A stretch of DNA of 64,000 nt from JBKDZP01 sp047971315 (lineage in GTDB: Bacteria; Bacillota_I; Bacilli_A; RF39; UBA660). A model generated the notes under the pieces. That model was not told where the DNA came from and did not search any database. It worked only from the letters and a program-made list of their open reading frames with translations. The stretch lies in NCBI GenBank assembly GCA_047971315.1, contig JBKDZP010000004.1, positions 62,001-126,000 of the forward strand. Direction: 5' to 3'. This document shows, in pieces, positions 44,459 to 53,951 of this stretch (its first letter is position 1; every line of letters begins with the position of its first letter). The position numbers and the translations under genes are program-made.

Positions 44459-46384
44459 CTATATATCTAAATTTTTAACAAATTTAGCATTTTCTTCTAT
44501 AAATTTTCTTCTTGGTTCAACTTCTTCACCCATTAAATCAGTTAAAACTTGATCTGCTGCTTGGGCATCATCAATATTTATTTTAATTAAAGTTCTATTT
44601 TCAATATTCATTGTTGTATCCCATAGTTGATCTGCATCCATTTCTCCCAAACCTTTAAAACGTTGAATTTTTATTTTACTTGGATCTGATAATGTAGAAA
44701 TATATTCATCTTTTTCGTCATCGGAATAAACGTATTTAATATTTTTATTATATTCCACTCCATATAAAGGAGGTTGAGCTGCATATACATATCCTTTTTC
44801 AACTAATGGTTTAAAATAACGATAAAAAAATGTTAATAATAAAATTCTAATATGTGCACCATCTACATCGGCATCTGTCATTATTATGATTTTATGATAT
44901 CTTAATTTTTCTATATCAAATTCATCTCCTATACCTGTACCAAAGGCAGTAATCATAGATCTTATTTCATTATTTGCAAATATTTTATCCATTCTGGCTT
45001 TTTCTACATTTAAAATTTTACCTCTTAATGGAAGAATGGCTTGAGTTTTACTATCACGGCCAGTCTTGGCAGAACCACCAGCTGAATCCCCTTCAACTAT
45101 ATATATTTCAGATATTGTTGCATCCTTGCTAGAACAATCTGCTAATTTACCAGGTAAACTAGAAATTTCTAAAGCACTTTTTCTACGTGTTAATTCTCGA
45201 GCTTTTTTTGCAGCTATTCTAGCACGTGAAGCAGTTAAGGATTTCTCTATTATAATTTTTGCTGAATCTGGATTTTCTAATAAAAATCTTTCAAATCCTT
45301 CACTAAAAACACTATCTGCAATTTTTCTTACTTCACTATTTCCTAACTTTGTTTTAGTTTGTCCTTCAAATTGAGGATTTGGATGTTTACAAGAAACAAT
45401 CATAGTTAATCCTTCTTTTACATCTTCACCAGTCAATCCATCTTCTTTATCTTTTAATAAGTTACTTTTTCTTGCATAACTATTAATTATTCTTGATAAA
45501 GCACGTCTAACACCTTCTTCATGAGTACCACCTTCAGGATTATTTATATTATTTGTAAAAGAATATATATTAGAACTATATGTCTCATTATATTGTAAAG
45601 CCACTTCTAGAGAAATACCTTCTTCTTCACCAAATAAATGAATAATTTGTTCATGGATTGGTTTTTTATTTTTATTAAGCATTTCAATATATTCACTAAT
45701 TCCACCTTCATAAAAAAACTCTTCCTTTTTTGGTATAATATCCCTATCGTCCATTAATATAATTTTTAAACCTTTATTTAAAAAAGCTAATTCACGAACA
45801 CGTACTTTTAAAATATCATAATCATATATTGTAGTTTCATCAAATATTTCAGCATCTGGTTTAAAAGTAACAGTAGTTCCTGTTCTATCTTCATCACATT
45901 CACCAACAATACTTAAAGGTTGAACAGTATTTCCACCATTTTCAAATCTAATTAAATGAATTTTTGAATTTTGATATACTTTAACTTCTACCCAACTACT
46001 TAATGCATTAACAACGCTTGCTCCTACACCATGTAATCCTCCAGATACTTTATATCCTCCTCCACCAAATTTTCCTCCTGCATGTAATACAGTATAAACC
46101 GTTTCTACTGTCGAAAAACCAGTTTTAGGATGAATTGCAGTCGGTATTCCACGTCCATCATCCTTAACAGTGATTGAATTATCTTTATTTATTATTATTT
46201 CTATATCATCACAATATCCAGCTAAAGCTTCATCAATTGAATTATCTACAATTTCCCATACTAAATGATGTAATCCTCTTGAACTAGTTGATCCTATCTA
46301 CATACCAGGTCTTTTTCTTACTGCTTCTAAACCTTCTAAAACTTGAATATCGGATTCATTATAATGTTCTATATTATCTTTCAT
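44459..46384 (-). CDS. gyrB: DNA gyrase subunit B with an in-frame TAG at codon 29
   Basis: The ATPase subunit of gyrase. From the ATG at 46382-46384, which overlaps the recF stop region, the frame runs 641 codons to TAG at 44459, but codon 29 (46298-46300) is TAG. It stands where RPGMYIGST has its invariant Tyr: the sequence reads RPGM-stop-IGSTSSRGLHH. Everything after is full length: DNSIDEALAGYCDDI, DDGRGIPTAIH, the GGKFGGGGYKVSGGLHGVGASVVNALS ATP lid in two parts, PLRGKILNVEKA, and TDADVDGAHIR. Truncation at this point would be lethal, so I suspect sequencing error, a minor variant or suppression. Tyr codons TAT or TAC differ from TAG by one base. Confidence 0.93.
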
Positions 46385-46385
46385 A

Positions 46386-47507
46386 TTATTCCACCTCTTT
46401 TTTAATTTCTAATTTTCCATTTTCTACTTTAATTATAGTAGATTTATTTAATATTAATTTATCTATATTATGTAAATCAGTTGTTGTTATTATTGCCTGC
46501 ATATTATCATCTATATAAGATAATAAATTATTTTTTTTATCATCATCTAATTCACTAAATACATCATCCAATAATAAAATTGGACTTGTTTCTTTTACTT
46601 TCTTAAACAACTCAATTTCAGAAAGTTTTAAAGCTAAAACAGCCATTTTCTGTTGACCTTGGGACCCAAAATTTTTTAAATTTAAATCATCAATATAAAA
46701 TTCTATATCATCCTTGTGAGGACCAAATAAAGTACTTTTGTATTTTAATTCATTTTTATAATTTTCATTTATTTTTTTTTTCATTTTTTCAATCATTATC
46801 TTTTTTTCAAAACTTTCAAATTCAAAAGAATTAATATATGATATTTGAAGTCCATTTAATCCACATATATTATAAAATATTTTATTAATTTGATTATTTA
46901 ATTTTTCTATGAATTTTTTTCTGCCTAAATATAAAAAAATAGATTTTTCAATTAAATAATTTGTTAAAACATTAAAATAATCTAAATTATAATTTGAACC
47001 TGAAATAATTAACTTAATGTAATCATTACGCATTTTCAAAATTCTATTATAATCATTTAATATCCTATAATAATTATTATTAATTTGACTTATTTCTATA
47101 TTCAAAAATCTTCTTCTTATTTGAGGAGAACCTTTAATTATTTCAAGATCATCTGGATAAAAAATAACTACATTAATTTTAGATATAAAATCACTTAATT
47201 TTTTGATATTATTACTATCTATCATTAATAATTTATTTTTATTTTCAAAAACCAATTTATATTTTGTATCAATATTATTATTTTCTATTATTCCTGAAAT
47301 AGAGGCTATGTTATTTCCTATTTTTATTAAATTATTATCAATAGATGAACGATGAGATTTAGTAATTGCTAATAAATAAATACTTTCTAGTAAATTTGTC
47401 TTTCCTTGAGCATTATTTCCATAAAAAATAGTTAAACCTTTATTTAAATTAAGTGTTAGTTTAGAATAATTTCTAAAATTTTCTAGTTCAATTTTTTTAA
47501 TTATCAT
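46386..47507 (-). CDS. recF: DNA replication and repair protein RecF
   Basis: SMC-like ATPase of 373 residues that acts at gaps with RecOR. Walker A FYGNNAQGKTNLLESIY, signature SQGQQKMAVLALKLSE, and Walker B PILLLDDVFSELDDDKK are present, as is HRSS near residue 55. Starts after AGGGTGTTAT. gyrB begins two bases after its stop codon. Confidence 0.97.
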   Translation of the reverse strand: MIIKKIELENFRNYSKLTLNLNKGLTIFYGNNAQGKTNLLESIYLLAITKSHRSSIDNNLIKIGNNIASISGIIENNNIDTKYKLVFENKNKLLMIDSNNIKKLSDFISKINVVIFYPDDLEIIKGSPQIRRRFLNIEISQINNNYYRILNDYNRILKMRNDYIKLIISGSNYNLDYFNVLTNYLIEKSIFLYLGRKKFIEKLNNQINKIFYNICGLNGLQISYINSFEFESFEKKIMIEKMKKKINENYKNELKYKSTLFGPHKDDIEFYIDDLNLKNFGSQGQQKMAVLALKLSEIELFKKVKETSPILLLDDVFSELDDDKKNNLLSYIDDNMQAIITTTDLHNIDKLILNKSTIIKVENGKLEIKKEVE

Positions 47508-47603
47508 ATAACACCCTCTTTATTTGTTTTTTTAAACAAAATTTTTTAAATTTAGTTATATAAGTACTCCTATATACATTTAATATTATACCATAAATAC
47601 TAC

Positions 47604-47632
47604 TAAAAAATAAGCTTTTTTGCTTATTTTTT
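47604..47632 (-). terminator. comK terminator
   Basis: AAATAAGC (47608-47615) / GCTTATTT (47622-47629) stem followed on the minus strand by TTTAG. Confidence 0.6.
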
Positions 47633-47639
47633 CATTATT

Positions 47640-48092
47640 TTAACATATTTTTCTTTTTCTTAAAACTGATTCTAATAAAGTAGATCTAAGTATTTGATTA
47701 TCAAATGAACCATATGAAATATCTATTACTAATTCACTACCATTTTTAAATAATATTTTTGTTTTTGACTCATAACTAAAATATTTTTCTATTTTATTTA
47801 ATGAAATCCAATAACAATTATCCAATCTTGGTGAATTAGTAGGAAAAAATATAATTTCTCTACTTTCCTCAATAATAATTGGTGCTTTATAACTTATACC
47901 TATGATATTTTTTGTTCCCTCATGTCTTCCTAAATAAGAACTTCCAAAAAATTTACAACTATTATCAATAATGTTTGTTGGTGTATCTTTGACAAAAAGT
48001 GTCTTATTATCTTCTATTACTTGAGTTTTATTTCTTTCATAAGGAACTAAAGCAACTGTGGATAAGTTTATTTCATAACTATTAATAATTAC
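47640..48092 (-). CDS. comK: ComK-like competence regulator without a standard start codon
   Basis: The frame encodes about 150 residues like ComK, the competence master activator: YEINLSTVALVPYERNKTQV, IIDNSCKFFGSSYLGRHEGT, YKAPIIIEESREIIFFPTNS and CYWISLNKIEKYF are family blocks. No ATG, GTG or TTG lies in frame before the first conserved block. A strong GGGGGAGG is followed four bases later by ATT-ATT-AAT-AGT, so an ATT start (about 48090-48092) or a mutated start is possible; a start at a TTG near 47825 would remove two thirds of the DNA-binding core. It lies between dnaN and recF, where yaaA normally is. A perfect DnaA box (TTATCCACA) overlaps its 5' end. Confidence 0.82.
   Translation of the reverse strand, partial: VIINSYEINLSTVALVPYERNKTQVIEDNKTLFVKDTPTNIIDNSCKFFGSSYLGRHEGTKNIIGISYKAPIIIEESREIIFFPTNSPRLDNCYWISLNKIEKYFSYESKTKILFKNGSELVIDISYGSFDNQILRSTLLESVLRKRKIC
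48057..48065 (+). promoter_or_regulatory. DnaA box inside the 5' part of comK
   Basis: TGTGGATAA on the plus strand (TTATCCACA on the minus strand). Perfect consensus; it encodes Leu-Ser-Thr of ComK, so it may be coincidental. Confidence 0.45.
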
Positions 48093-48169
48093 ACCTCCCC
48101 CTAATTAGTAAAACTAATTGTTACCTACTATATATTTAAATATAGTCGTTTTTTGTTGAATTAAATTAT

Positions 48170-48196
48170 AAAAAAAAAAACAGAATTTTCTGTTTA
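48170..48196 (-). terminator. dnaN terminator
   Basis: AAACAGA (48178-48184) / TCTGTTT (48189-48195) followed on the minus strand by a run of T; overlaps the dnaN stop codon. Confidence 0.7.
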
Positions 48197-49315
48197 AATT
48201 GTTCTAATTGGAACTATTAATTGTGTTAAATCATCACTTTCCACATTTCTAATAATAATTGGTTTTATTTCACCATTAAATAAAAGCTCTATTTCTTCAC
48301 ATTCAAAAGATTTTAAAGCATCTATCATATATTTAGAACTAAATGCAATTTTTATATCTTCATCTTTATTTTTATATATATTAATAATTTCTTCTACATT
48401 ACCTATTTCTGGAATATTTGATGAGATTATAAAGTTTGAATTCTTACTTTCTAATTTAATTGTATTTTTATCTTCTTCATTGGTTAATAATGATGCTCTA
48501 TCAATAGCTCCAAAAAAATCATTTAAATTTACTTTAACTGCTAATGAAAATTCTTTTGGAATAAAACCTGAAACATCTGGATATGTTCCATTTATTAATC
48601 TTGACATTAATAAAATGTTTGAAAATTTAAATATTACTTTATTATTAAAAATATGTAATTCTACATCTTTATCTTCATCAATCATTAATTTTATTAATTC
48701 ATTTAAAGTATGAGTTGGGATAGTAATATCTAAAGACTCTTTCATAGAGTTATTTATTTCTAATTTTTTTAAAGATAATCTGTGTGAATCTGTGGTTGTA
48801 CATTCTAATCTATTTTCAATTATACTAAAATTAATACCTGTAAATAAAGGTCTAGATTCTTCATTTGAAGTAGCAAAAGATGTTTGCTTAATTATATTTT
48901 TAAATATTTTTTGATTAATAAAAATAGGATTTTTATTTTCATTAAGATCAATTGTTGGAAATTCTGAGGAATCATTACAATTTAATCTAAAAGATGATTG
49001 TTCAGTATTTATAAATATTTTATTATCCACAACTTCTTCAATTGAAATAATAGTATTAGGTAATTTTTTTATAATATCATATATATATCTTCCAGATATT
49101 ACTACTTCTCCCAATTTATCTATATTTTCTATATTTTTACTTTCTATAAATGTTTTTATAGCAATTTCATTATCAGTACTCATTAAGTATAAACCATCAC
49201 TTGTAAGTTCAAATTTAATACAATTTAGTATAGGAATAATGTTTTTATTTGATATTCCCTTTATTACATAATTTAAGTTTTCCATTAATATTGTTTTTTT
49301 AATTTCTAATTTCAT
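48194..49315 (-). CDS. dnaN: DNA polymerase III beta clamp
   Basis: Sliding clamp of 373 residues with three repeated domains; the conserved TDSHRLSLKKLEI and the C-terminal LIVPIRTI of the hydrophobic peptide-binding pocket are visible. It starts after GGAGAAAAT. The 149-base gap to dnaA contains degenerate TGTGGAAA-type DnaA boxes near 49364-49382. Confidence 0.97.
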   Translation of the reverse strand: MKLEIKKTILMENLNYVIKGISNKNIIPILNCIKFELTSDGLYLMSTDNEIAIKTFIESKNIENIDKLGEVVISGRYIYDIIKKLPNTIISIEEVVDNKIFINTEQSSFRLNCNDSSEFPTIDLNENKNPIFINQKIFKNIIKQTSFATSNEESRPLFTGINFSIIENRLECTTTDSHRLSLKKLEINNSMKESLDITIPTHTLNELIKLMIDEDKDVELHIFNNKVIFKFSNILLMSRLINGTYPDVSGFIPKEFSLAVKVNLNDFFGAIDRASLLTNEEDKNTIKLESKNSNFIISSNIPEIGNVEEIINIYKNKDEDIKIAFSSKYMIDALKSFECEEIELLFNGEIKPIIIRNVESDDLTQLIVPIRTI

Positions 49316-49464
49316 ATTTTCTCCTTTTTTATTTTATTTTTATATATTTATTAATATTATAGATGTGGAAAGTGTGGAAAATATAATTTTTTCTTTATAT
49401 TTAAAGTAATTTTCTATTTTAATAATATTAATAATTTGTTGAAAAGTGTAAATAATTCACATGT

Positions 49465-50817
49465 TTACTTTATTTGACTTATTATTTTATCAATTTCTAT
49501 GTTTAACTCTGGATTAGTTTTCAACTGTTTTTTAATTTTATCCACAGAATGAATTACAGTCGTATGATCTTTTCCACCAAACTCAATACCTATTTTAGGT
49601 AATGACTCTTCTAAATAAGTTCTACAAATATACATTGCTATTTGTCTTGGAAAAGAAATATTTGTAATTCTTCTTTTGCTTTTTAATTCTTCAATAGTTA
49701 TATTATAAGAAGCAGCAACTAATTGTTGAACCTGGTCTATTTTATTTTTTGAAATAATACTTTTTACAAAATAGTCTTTTAAAGATTCAATTGACAATTC
49801 AAGAGTTATATCACTTCCACTCATCATTGTAGCATAAGCAACTACCCTAGTAATTGCACCTTCTAATTTTCTAATATCACTTGTACAATTACTAGCAATA
49901 TATTCTTTTACTTCTATTGGAAAAGGGCTTGCTAACATATGACTCTCTACTTTTTTATCAATTATATTCATCCTCAATTTAAAATCTGGTTGTTTAATGT
50001 TAATTGTAAGTCCCCAGTTAAATCTAGTTCTTAATCTATCTTCTAATAGTTTTAAATCGTCAGGTGATCTATCGGATGATATAATAATTTGTTTATTCTT
50101 ACCATATAAATCATTAAAAGTATTAAAAAATTCCTGTTGTGTTTTTGCCATACTTCCTAAATACTGAATATCATCTATAATTAAAACATCAATATCTCTA
50201 TATTTTTTTTTAAATATATCGACACTATCAAAATTATTTCCAACTTCTGATTTTTTTGTAATTCCCACAAAATCAGATACAAATTTTTCACTAGTTACAT
50301 ATAGTACTGTTTTCTTTTCATTTTTTAAAATAAAATTTCCAATAGCATGCATTAAATGAGTTTTACCTAATCCAGAATTTCCATATATAAATAAAGGATT
50401 ATACATATTTCCCGGCTTTTCTGCAACAGCTAAAGCTGTTGCTTTAGCAAATTTATTAGATTCCCCTACTATAAAATTTGAAAAATTATATTGTGAATTT
50501 AAATTTGTTTCAAAAGAAGAAATAGATGGAACTCCTATTATATCTGTATTAATTTCTATATTTGTATCTATTTCTTCTTTTGTAAAATAATCAAATTTAA
50601 AATTAGTTCCAGATACATCTGTAAATATTTCTTGAATTAAATCATTGTAATTTTCTTTTAAACTCTTTTTATGGATATGCATTGGCACTATAACTTTAGC
50701 AACATTATTAGAAAGTTCAAATAATTTAGTTTCTAAAAACCAAGTTTCAAAAGAAACAGGAGAAATTTCATTTTTTATTTTATCTAAAAATGTATTCCAT
50801 AAATTAGTATTATTCAT
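49465..50817 (-). CDS. dnaA: Chromosomal replication initiator DnaA
   Basis: 450 residues. Domain I (LWNTFLDKIKNEISPVSFETW), a short linker, domain III with Walker A GNSGLGKTHLMHAIG and DVLIIDDIQYLGSMAKTQQEF, sensor regions SDRSPDDLKLLEDRLRTRF, and domain IV ending in GGKDHTTVIHSVDKIKK, the DnaA-box reader. I start at MNNTNLW after GGGGTGTTATAT. A TTATCCACA box (49538-49546) lies within its 3' end. Confidence 0.98.
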   Translation of the reverse strand: MNNTNLWNTFLDKIKNEISPVSFETWFLETKLFELSNNVAKVIVPMHIHKKSLKENYNDLIQEIFTDVSGTNFKFDYFTKEEIDTNIEINTDIIGVPSISSFETNLNSQYNFSNFIVGESNKFAKATALAVAEKPGNMYNPLFIYGNSGLGKTHLMHAIGNFILKNEKKTVLYVTSEKFVSDFVGITKKSEVGNNFDSVDIFKKKYRDIDVLIIDDIQYLGSMAKTQQEFFNTFNDLYGKNKQIIISSDRSPDDLKLLEDRLRTRFNWGLTINIKQPDFKLRMNIIDKKVESHMLASPFPIEVKEYIASNCTSDIRKLEGAITRVVAYATMMSGSDITLELSIESLKDYFVKSIISKNKIDQVQQLVAASYNITIEELKSKRRITNISFPRQIAMYICRTYLEESLPKIGIEFGGKDHTTVIHSVDKIKKQLKTNPELNIEIDKIISQIK

Positions 50818-51204
50818 ATATAACACCCCTGTCACCTAAATTTCTACCTATATTCTACAATATTTTAAATGAAAATAAAAGAAAAAAATTAAAAAAATGT
50901 GGAAAAATGAAAATTAACATATAATTAACAAAATTATCCACATAAAAAAATTATAAAAATAAATAAAATATTACAATTTCAACATTTTTGTTAATAAAAA
51001 TTTCAACATAAAAAATATGTGTTATTTAATTATACACAACTTATGTGTATAATGTACTTAAATATTGAATTATAATATAAAAATATGTTAAAAACTATGT
51101 TAACAAAAATTTCATAATATTTTAATTAAATTAATAAAACATATTATTATAATTTTATATTTAAAACCAAGAATATTTAAAGTGAAAAAAAAATATTAAA
51201 AATC
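50818..51204. other. Replication origin region (oriC)
   Basis: Non-coding, extremely AT-rich gap between divergent dnaA and rpmH, where gene direction switches. DnaA boxes: TTATCCACA at 50934-50942, and an inverted pair TTATACACA (51030-51038) / TGTGTATAA (51044-51052) with a five-base spacer; one-mismatch TGTGGAAAA at about 50899. Long A/T tracts (50943-51000 and 51053-51200) could be the unwinding element. I see no gene here. Confidence 0.85.
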
Positions 51205-51233
51205 TTGACAAAATAAATTATTATCTATATAAT
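51205..51233 (+). promoter_or_regulatory. rpmH-rnpA promoter
   Basis: Consensus TTGACA (51205-51210), 17-base spacer, TATAAT (51228-51233). The transcript leader of about 40 bases ends in AGGAGGTGG before rpmH. Confidence 0.9.
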
Positions 51234-51280
51234 GTTAAGAGCAAACAGGAAAAAGTAAAATAAGATCAGGAGGTGGATTT

Positions 51281-51403
51281 ATGAAAAGAACATTCCAACC
51301 AAATAATAGAAAAAGAAGTAAAAAACAAGGATTTTTTGCACGTATGAAAACTAATATATTAAATAGAAGAAGAAGAAAAGGACGTAAAGTATTGTCTCAT
51401 TAA
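51281..51403 (+). CDS. rpmH: Ribosomal protein L34, four residues short
   Basis: 40 residues: MKRTFQPNNRKRSKKQGFFA, then RMKTNILNRRRRKGRKVLSH. Both conserved ends of L34 are present, but between ARM and RRRRKGRKVLS there are six residues where B. subtilis has ten, so the connecting loop is shorter than in the usual 44-residue protein. Strong ribosome site (AGGAGGTGG) and consensus promoter. First gene of the right replichore. Confidence 0.96.
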   Translation: MKRTFQPNNRKRSKKQGFFARMKTNILNRRRRKGRKVLSH

Positions 51404-51433
51404 AAAATTCCACTGTCAAAACAGTGGTTTTTT
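51404..51433 (+). terminator. Terminator/attenuator after rpmH
   Basis: CCACTGT (51410-51416) / ACAGTGG (51421-51427) followed by T7. It must be leaky if rnpA depends on the rpmH promoter. Confidence 0.75.
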
Positions 51434-51464
51434 CAACACAATATTAAATAGAAAGATTGATATT

Positions 51465-51809
51465 ATGAAAAAAATAAATATATTAAAAAGTAATAATGAT
51501 TATAATAGAATAATCCAAAATAATATTCCTTTTAAAAATAAAGAATATATGATTTTTATTGAAAAAAATATCAATGATGTATATAAATTTGGGTTTTCAG
51601 TAAGTAAAAAATTATGTGGTGCTGTAAATAGAAATAGATTAAAAAGACAATTAAAGTCTATAATTGATAAAAATGACTATCAAAATAATTTTAATTGTAT
51701 TATAATGATAAGGAAAAGTATTTTAAATTGTAGTTATGAACAAATGGAAATTAGTTTAAATGAATGTCTAAAAAAAATTAACATTATAAAAAAAGGAGAA
51801 AAAAAATGA
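51465..51809 (+). CDS. rnpA: Ribonuclease P protein component
   Basis: 114 residues. The RNR-type motif reads FGFSVSKKLCGAVNRNRLKRQLK, with the conserved basic helix that binds P RNA; R-K follows in IIMIRKSI. It ends at TGA (51807-51809) inside the start of yidC (ATGA overlap). It is one of only two apparent TGA stops in the window; reading through would add four or five codons to a TAA. Confidence 0.95.
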   Translation: MKKINILKSNNDYNRIIQNNIPFKNKEYMIFIEKNINDVYKFGFSVSKKLCGAVNRNRLKRQLKSIIDKNDYQNNFNCIIMIRKSILNCSYEQMEISLNECLKKINIIKKGEKK

Positions 51810-52756
51810 AAAAAAAATATTTAAAAATTTTAATAGCTTGTTTTTTAGTAATTAATTTTACTGGATGTACTCAATATCTAAAAACTGAAGATAATAAAAT
51901 AATAAAAAATAGTGAAACGGGTCAAAATTTACCACAAAATATACTTTGTAAACCTACAGATAAAAAAACTATCAAAATATATGAAGATTATAATCAAACA
52001 TCAATTGATGAATTAAAAGTAAATTTAGAAAGTCTACCAGCTTGTGATAAACTATCACCAACTGAAGGAAATTATGAAGGAATTTGGACATCAGTATTTG
52101 TAAAACCATTAGCTTTCTTAATCATTCAAATAGGAATATTAGTTAAAAGTTATGGTTTTGGACTTATCATAGCAACTTTATTAATTAGAGGAGTAGTTTG
52201 GCCATTTACAAAAAAAACTGCAATGCAATCCGAATTATTAAAAAAAGCAAGACCAGAATTAGATAAATTAGAAAATAAATATAAAAATAATAAATCAAAT
52301 GAAGCAATGATGCAAAAATCTCAAGAAATGATGATGATTTATAAAAAATATAATATAAGTCCATTATCTGGATGTCTATTTTCATTTATTCAAATACCAT
52401 TATTTTTTGCTTTTTATGAAGCAATTAGTAGAATACCAGCAATTTTTGAAGAAACATTTTTAGGGTTTCAATTAGGAACAAGCCCATTAACAGCACTATT
52501 ATCTGGAAAATATTATTATTTAATTTTTATTGTACTAATAGTAGCAGCTACATATTTCTCATTTAAATTAAATAGTTCCATGTCAGTAAGTAAAGAACAA
52601 GAAAAACAAATGAAAATGATGACAAATATTATGGTAATATTTATGACCATAACAGCATTTTCAATATCATCAGGAATAGCAATTTATTGGATTACATCTA
52701 ATTTATTCACAATTGTTCAAAATTTATTGGTAAGGAGAAATAAAAAAAATGATTAA
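51806..52756 (+). CDS. yidC: Membrane protein insertase YidC/SpoIIIJ
   Basis: 316-residue insertase. Lipoprotein signal (hydrophobic 6-18, lipobox INFTGC with Cys about 21), an extracytoplasmic N-terminal segment, then five membrane spans: VKPLAFLIIQIGILVKSYGF, GLIIATLLIRGVVWPFTKK with the groove Arg, the region PLSGCLFSFIQIPLFFAFY, and two C-terminal ones. The order rpmH-rnpA-yidC-jag is standard. Confidence 0.96.
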   Translation: MKKKYLKILIACFLVINFTGCTQYLKTEDNKIIKNSETGQNLPQNILCKPTDKKTIKIYEDYNQTSIDELKVNLESLPACDKLSPTEGNYEGIWTSVFVKPLAFLIIQIGILVKSYGFGLIIATLLIRGVVWPFTKKTAMQSELLKKARPELDKLENKYKNNKSNEAMMQKSQEMMMIYKKYNISPLSGCLFSFIQIPLFFAFYEAISRIPAIFEETFLGFQLGTSPLTALLSGKYYYLIFIVLIVAATYFSFKLNSSMSVSKEQEKQMKMMTNIMVIFMTITAFSISSGIAIYWITSNLFTIVQNLLVRRNKKND

Positions 52757-53363
52757 TATACTTGAATATGAAGGAAAAACAGAAACAGAAGCTTTTAATA
52801 ATTGTTTAAAAGATTTAAAATGTAGTGAAAAAGAATTATTAATTAGATATGAAATAGAAGAAGGTAATTTATTTAAAAAGAAAAAATATATTTTATATGC
52901 TATAAAAAAAGAAAATATAAAAATATATATAACAAATTTTTTTGAAGAATTTTCGGATTTGATGAATATTAATATAACATCAGAAATAATTGAAAATGAT
53001 TATAGCTATAATATAACTTTAGTATCAGCACAAAATTCTATTTTAATTGGTAGGGAAGGTAAGACTTTAAATGCTATTCAAACATTATTAAGACAAATCA
53101 TAAAAAATCAGACAAAAATAAATTTGAAAATTAATGTTGATATTTCAAACTATAAATTAAAAAAATTAAAAAATTTAGAAAATGAAATAAAAAAAATAGC
53201 AGAAGATATTTTAAAAAATAAAATACATGTTTCACTTGATACAATGAATTCAAATGAAAGAAGAATGATTCACAGTTTAATTTCTAATTACAATCATCTA
53301 CAAACTGAGAGTGTAGGAGATGGTAAAGAAAGACATATTGTTATAAAATATAAGGAAATATAA
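52749..53363 (+). CDS. jag: RNA-binding protein Jag/KhpB
   Basis: 204 residues: Jag_N domain (EYEGKTETEAFNNCLKDL), a lysine-rich linker, a KH domain with LIGREGKTLNAIQTLLRQI (GxxG loop modified to GREG), and an R3H domain NSNERRMIHSLISNYNHLQTESVGDGKERH in two parts. Overlaps the end of yidC by eight bases, typical for the pair. Confidence 0.94.
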   Translation: MINILEYEGKTETEAFNNCLKDLKCSEKELLIRYEIEEGNLFKKKKYILYAIKKENIKIYITNFFEEFSDLMNINITSEIIENDYSYNITLVSAQNSILIGREGKTLNAIQTLLRQIIKNQTKINLKINVDISNYKLKKLKNLENEIKKIAEDILKNKIHVSLDTMNSNERRMIHSLISNYNHLQTESVGDGKERHIVIKYKEI

Positions 53364-53440
53364 TTATAAGTTATATTTTTCTTTTGACTTTATTGACTAT
53401 AAATTTTTTTTAATGTAAACTAAATAAAGAAATGAGGAAA

Positions 53441-53950
53441 ATGATGAATACCAATCATAAATTAGAATACTATCAAATTGTATATGAAGTATTAGAAAAT
53501 TATGAATTTCAAAAAAGAAAAAAATATAAACATCACGGAGATATAAGTGTATATCACCATTCACTAAAAGTTTCAAAACTAGGATTTAAAATTGCAAAAA
53601 TTCTTAATTTAAACCATAAAAATATAGCAATAGCAGGATTATTACATGATTTTTATAATAATCCATGGCAAGAAAATAAAGAAAAAAAGAAAATATTAGA
53701 AAAACATGGATTTACTCATGCATCTGAAGCATTAGAAAATTCAAAATTATATTTTCCACACTTAATGAATAATAAGATAGAAAATAGTATAGAAAGACAC
53801 ATGTTTCCTCTAAATAAAATACCACCAAAATGTAGTGAAGCATGGGTAATAACATTAGCAGATAAAATAATTTCGATAGAAGACCTTTTTAAAACAAGAA
53901 ATATTTCAACAGTAATAGGGTTAAAAATTAAATTTAGAAAGGAAATTTAA
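53441..53950 (+). CDS. HD-domain phosphohydrolase-like protein
   Basis: About 169 residues. HHSLKVSKLGFKIAKILNL, AGLLHDFYNNP with the His-Asp pair, and H..A-type positions in FTHASEAL and ERHMFP give an HD-domain metal site; the class acts on nucleotides or cyclic nucleotides, but the substrate is unknown. It lies between jag and mnmE, usually adjacent in Bacilli, so it is an insertion in a conserved order. Two ATGs (53441 and 53444) follow GAGGAAA; the second has better spacing. Confidence 0.8.
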   Translation: MMNTNHKLEYYQIVYEVLENYEFQKRKKYKHHGDISVYHHSLKVSKLGFKIAKILNLNHKNIAIAGLLHDFYNNPWQENKEKKKILEKHGFTHASEALENSKLYFPHLMNNKIENSIERHMFPLNKIPPKCSEAWVITLADKIISIEDLFKTRNISTVIGLKIKFRKEI

Positions 53951-53951
53951 A

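Noticed and set aside
50398..50420. Second Noc site at TATTTCCCGGC in dnaA
   Set aside because: Only the left half matches; the right half (TTTTCT) does not, so it is not called.
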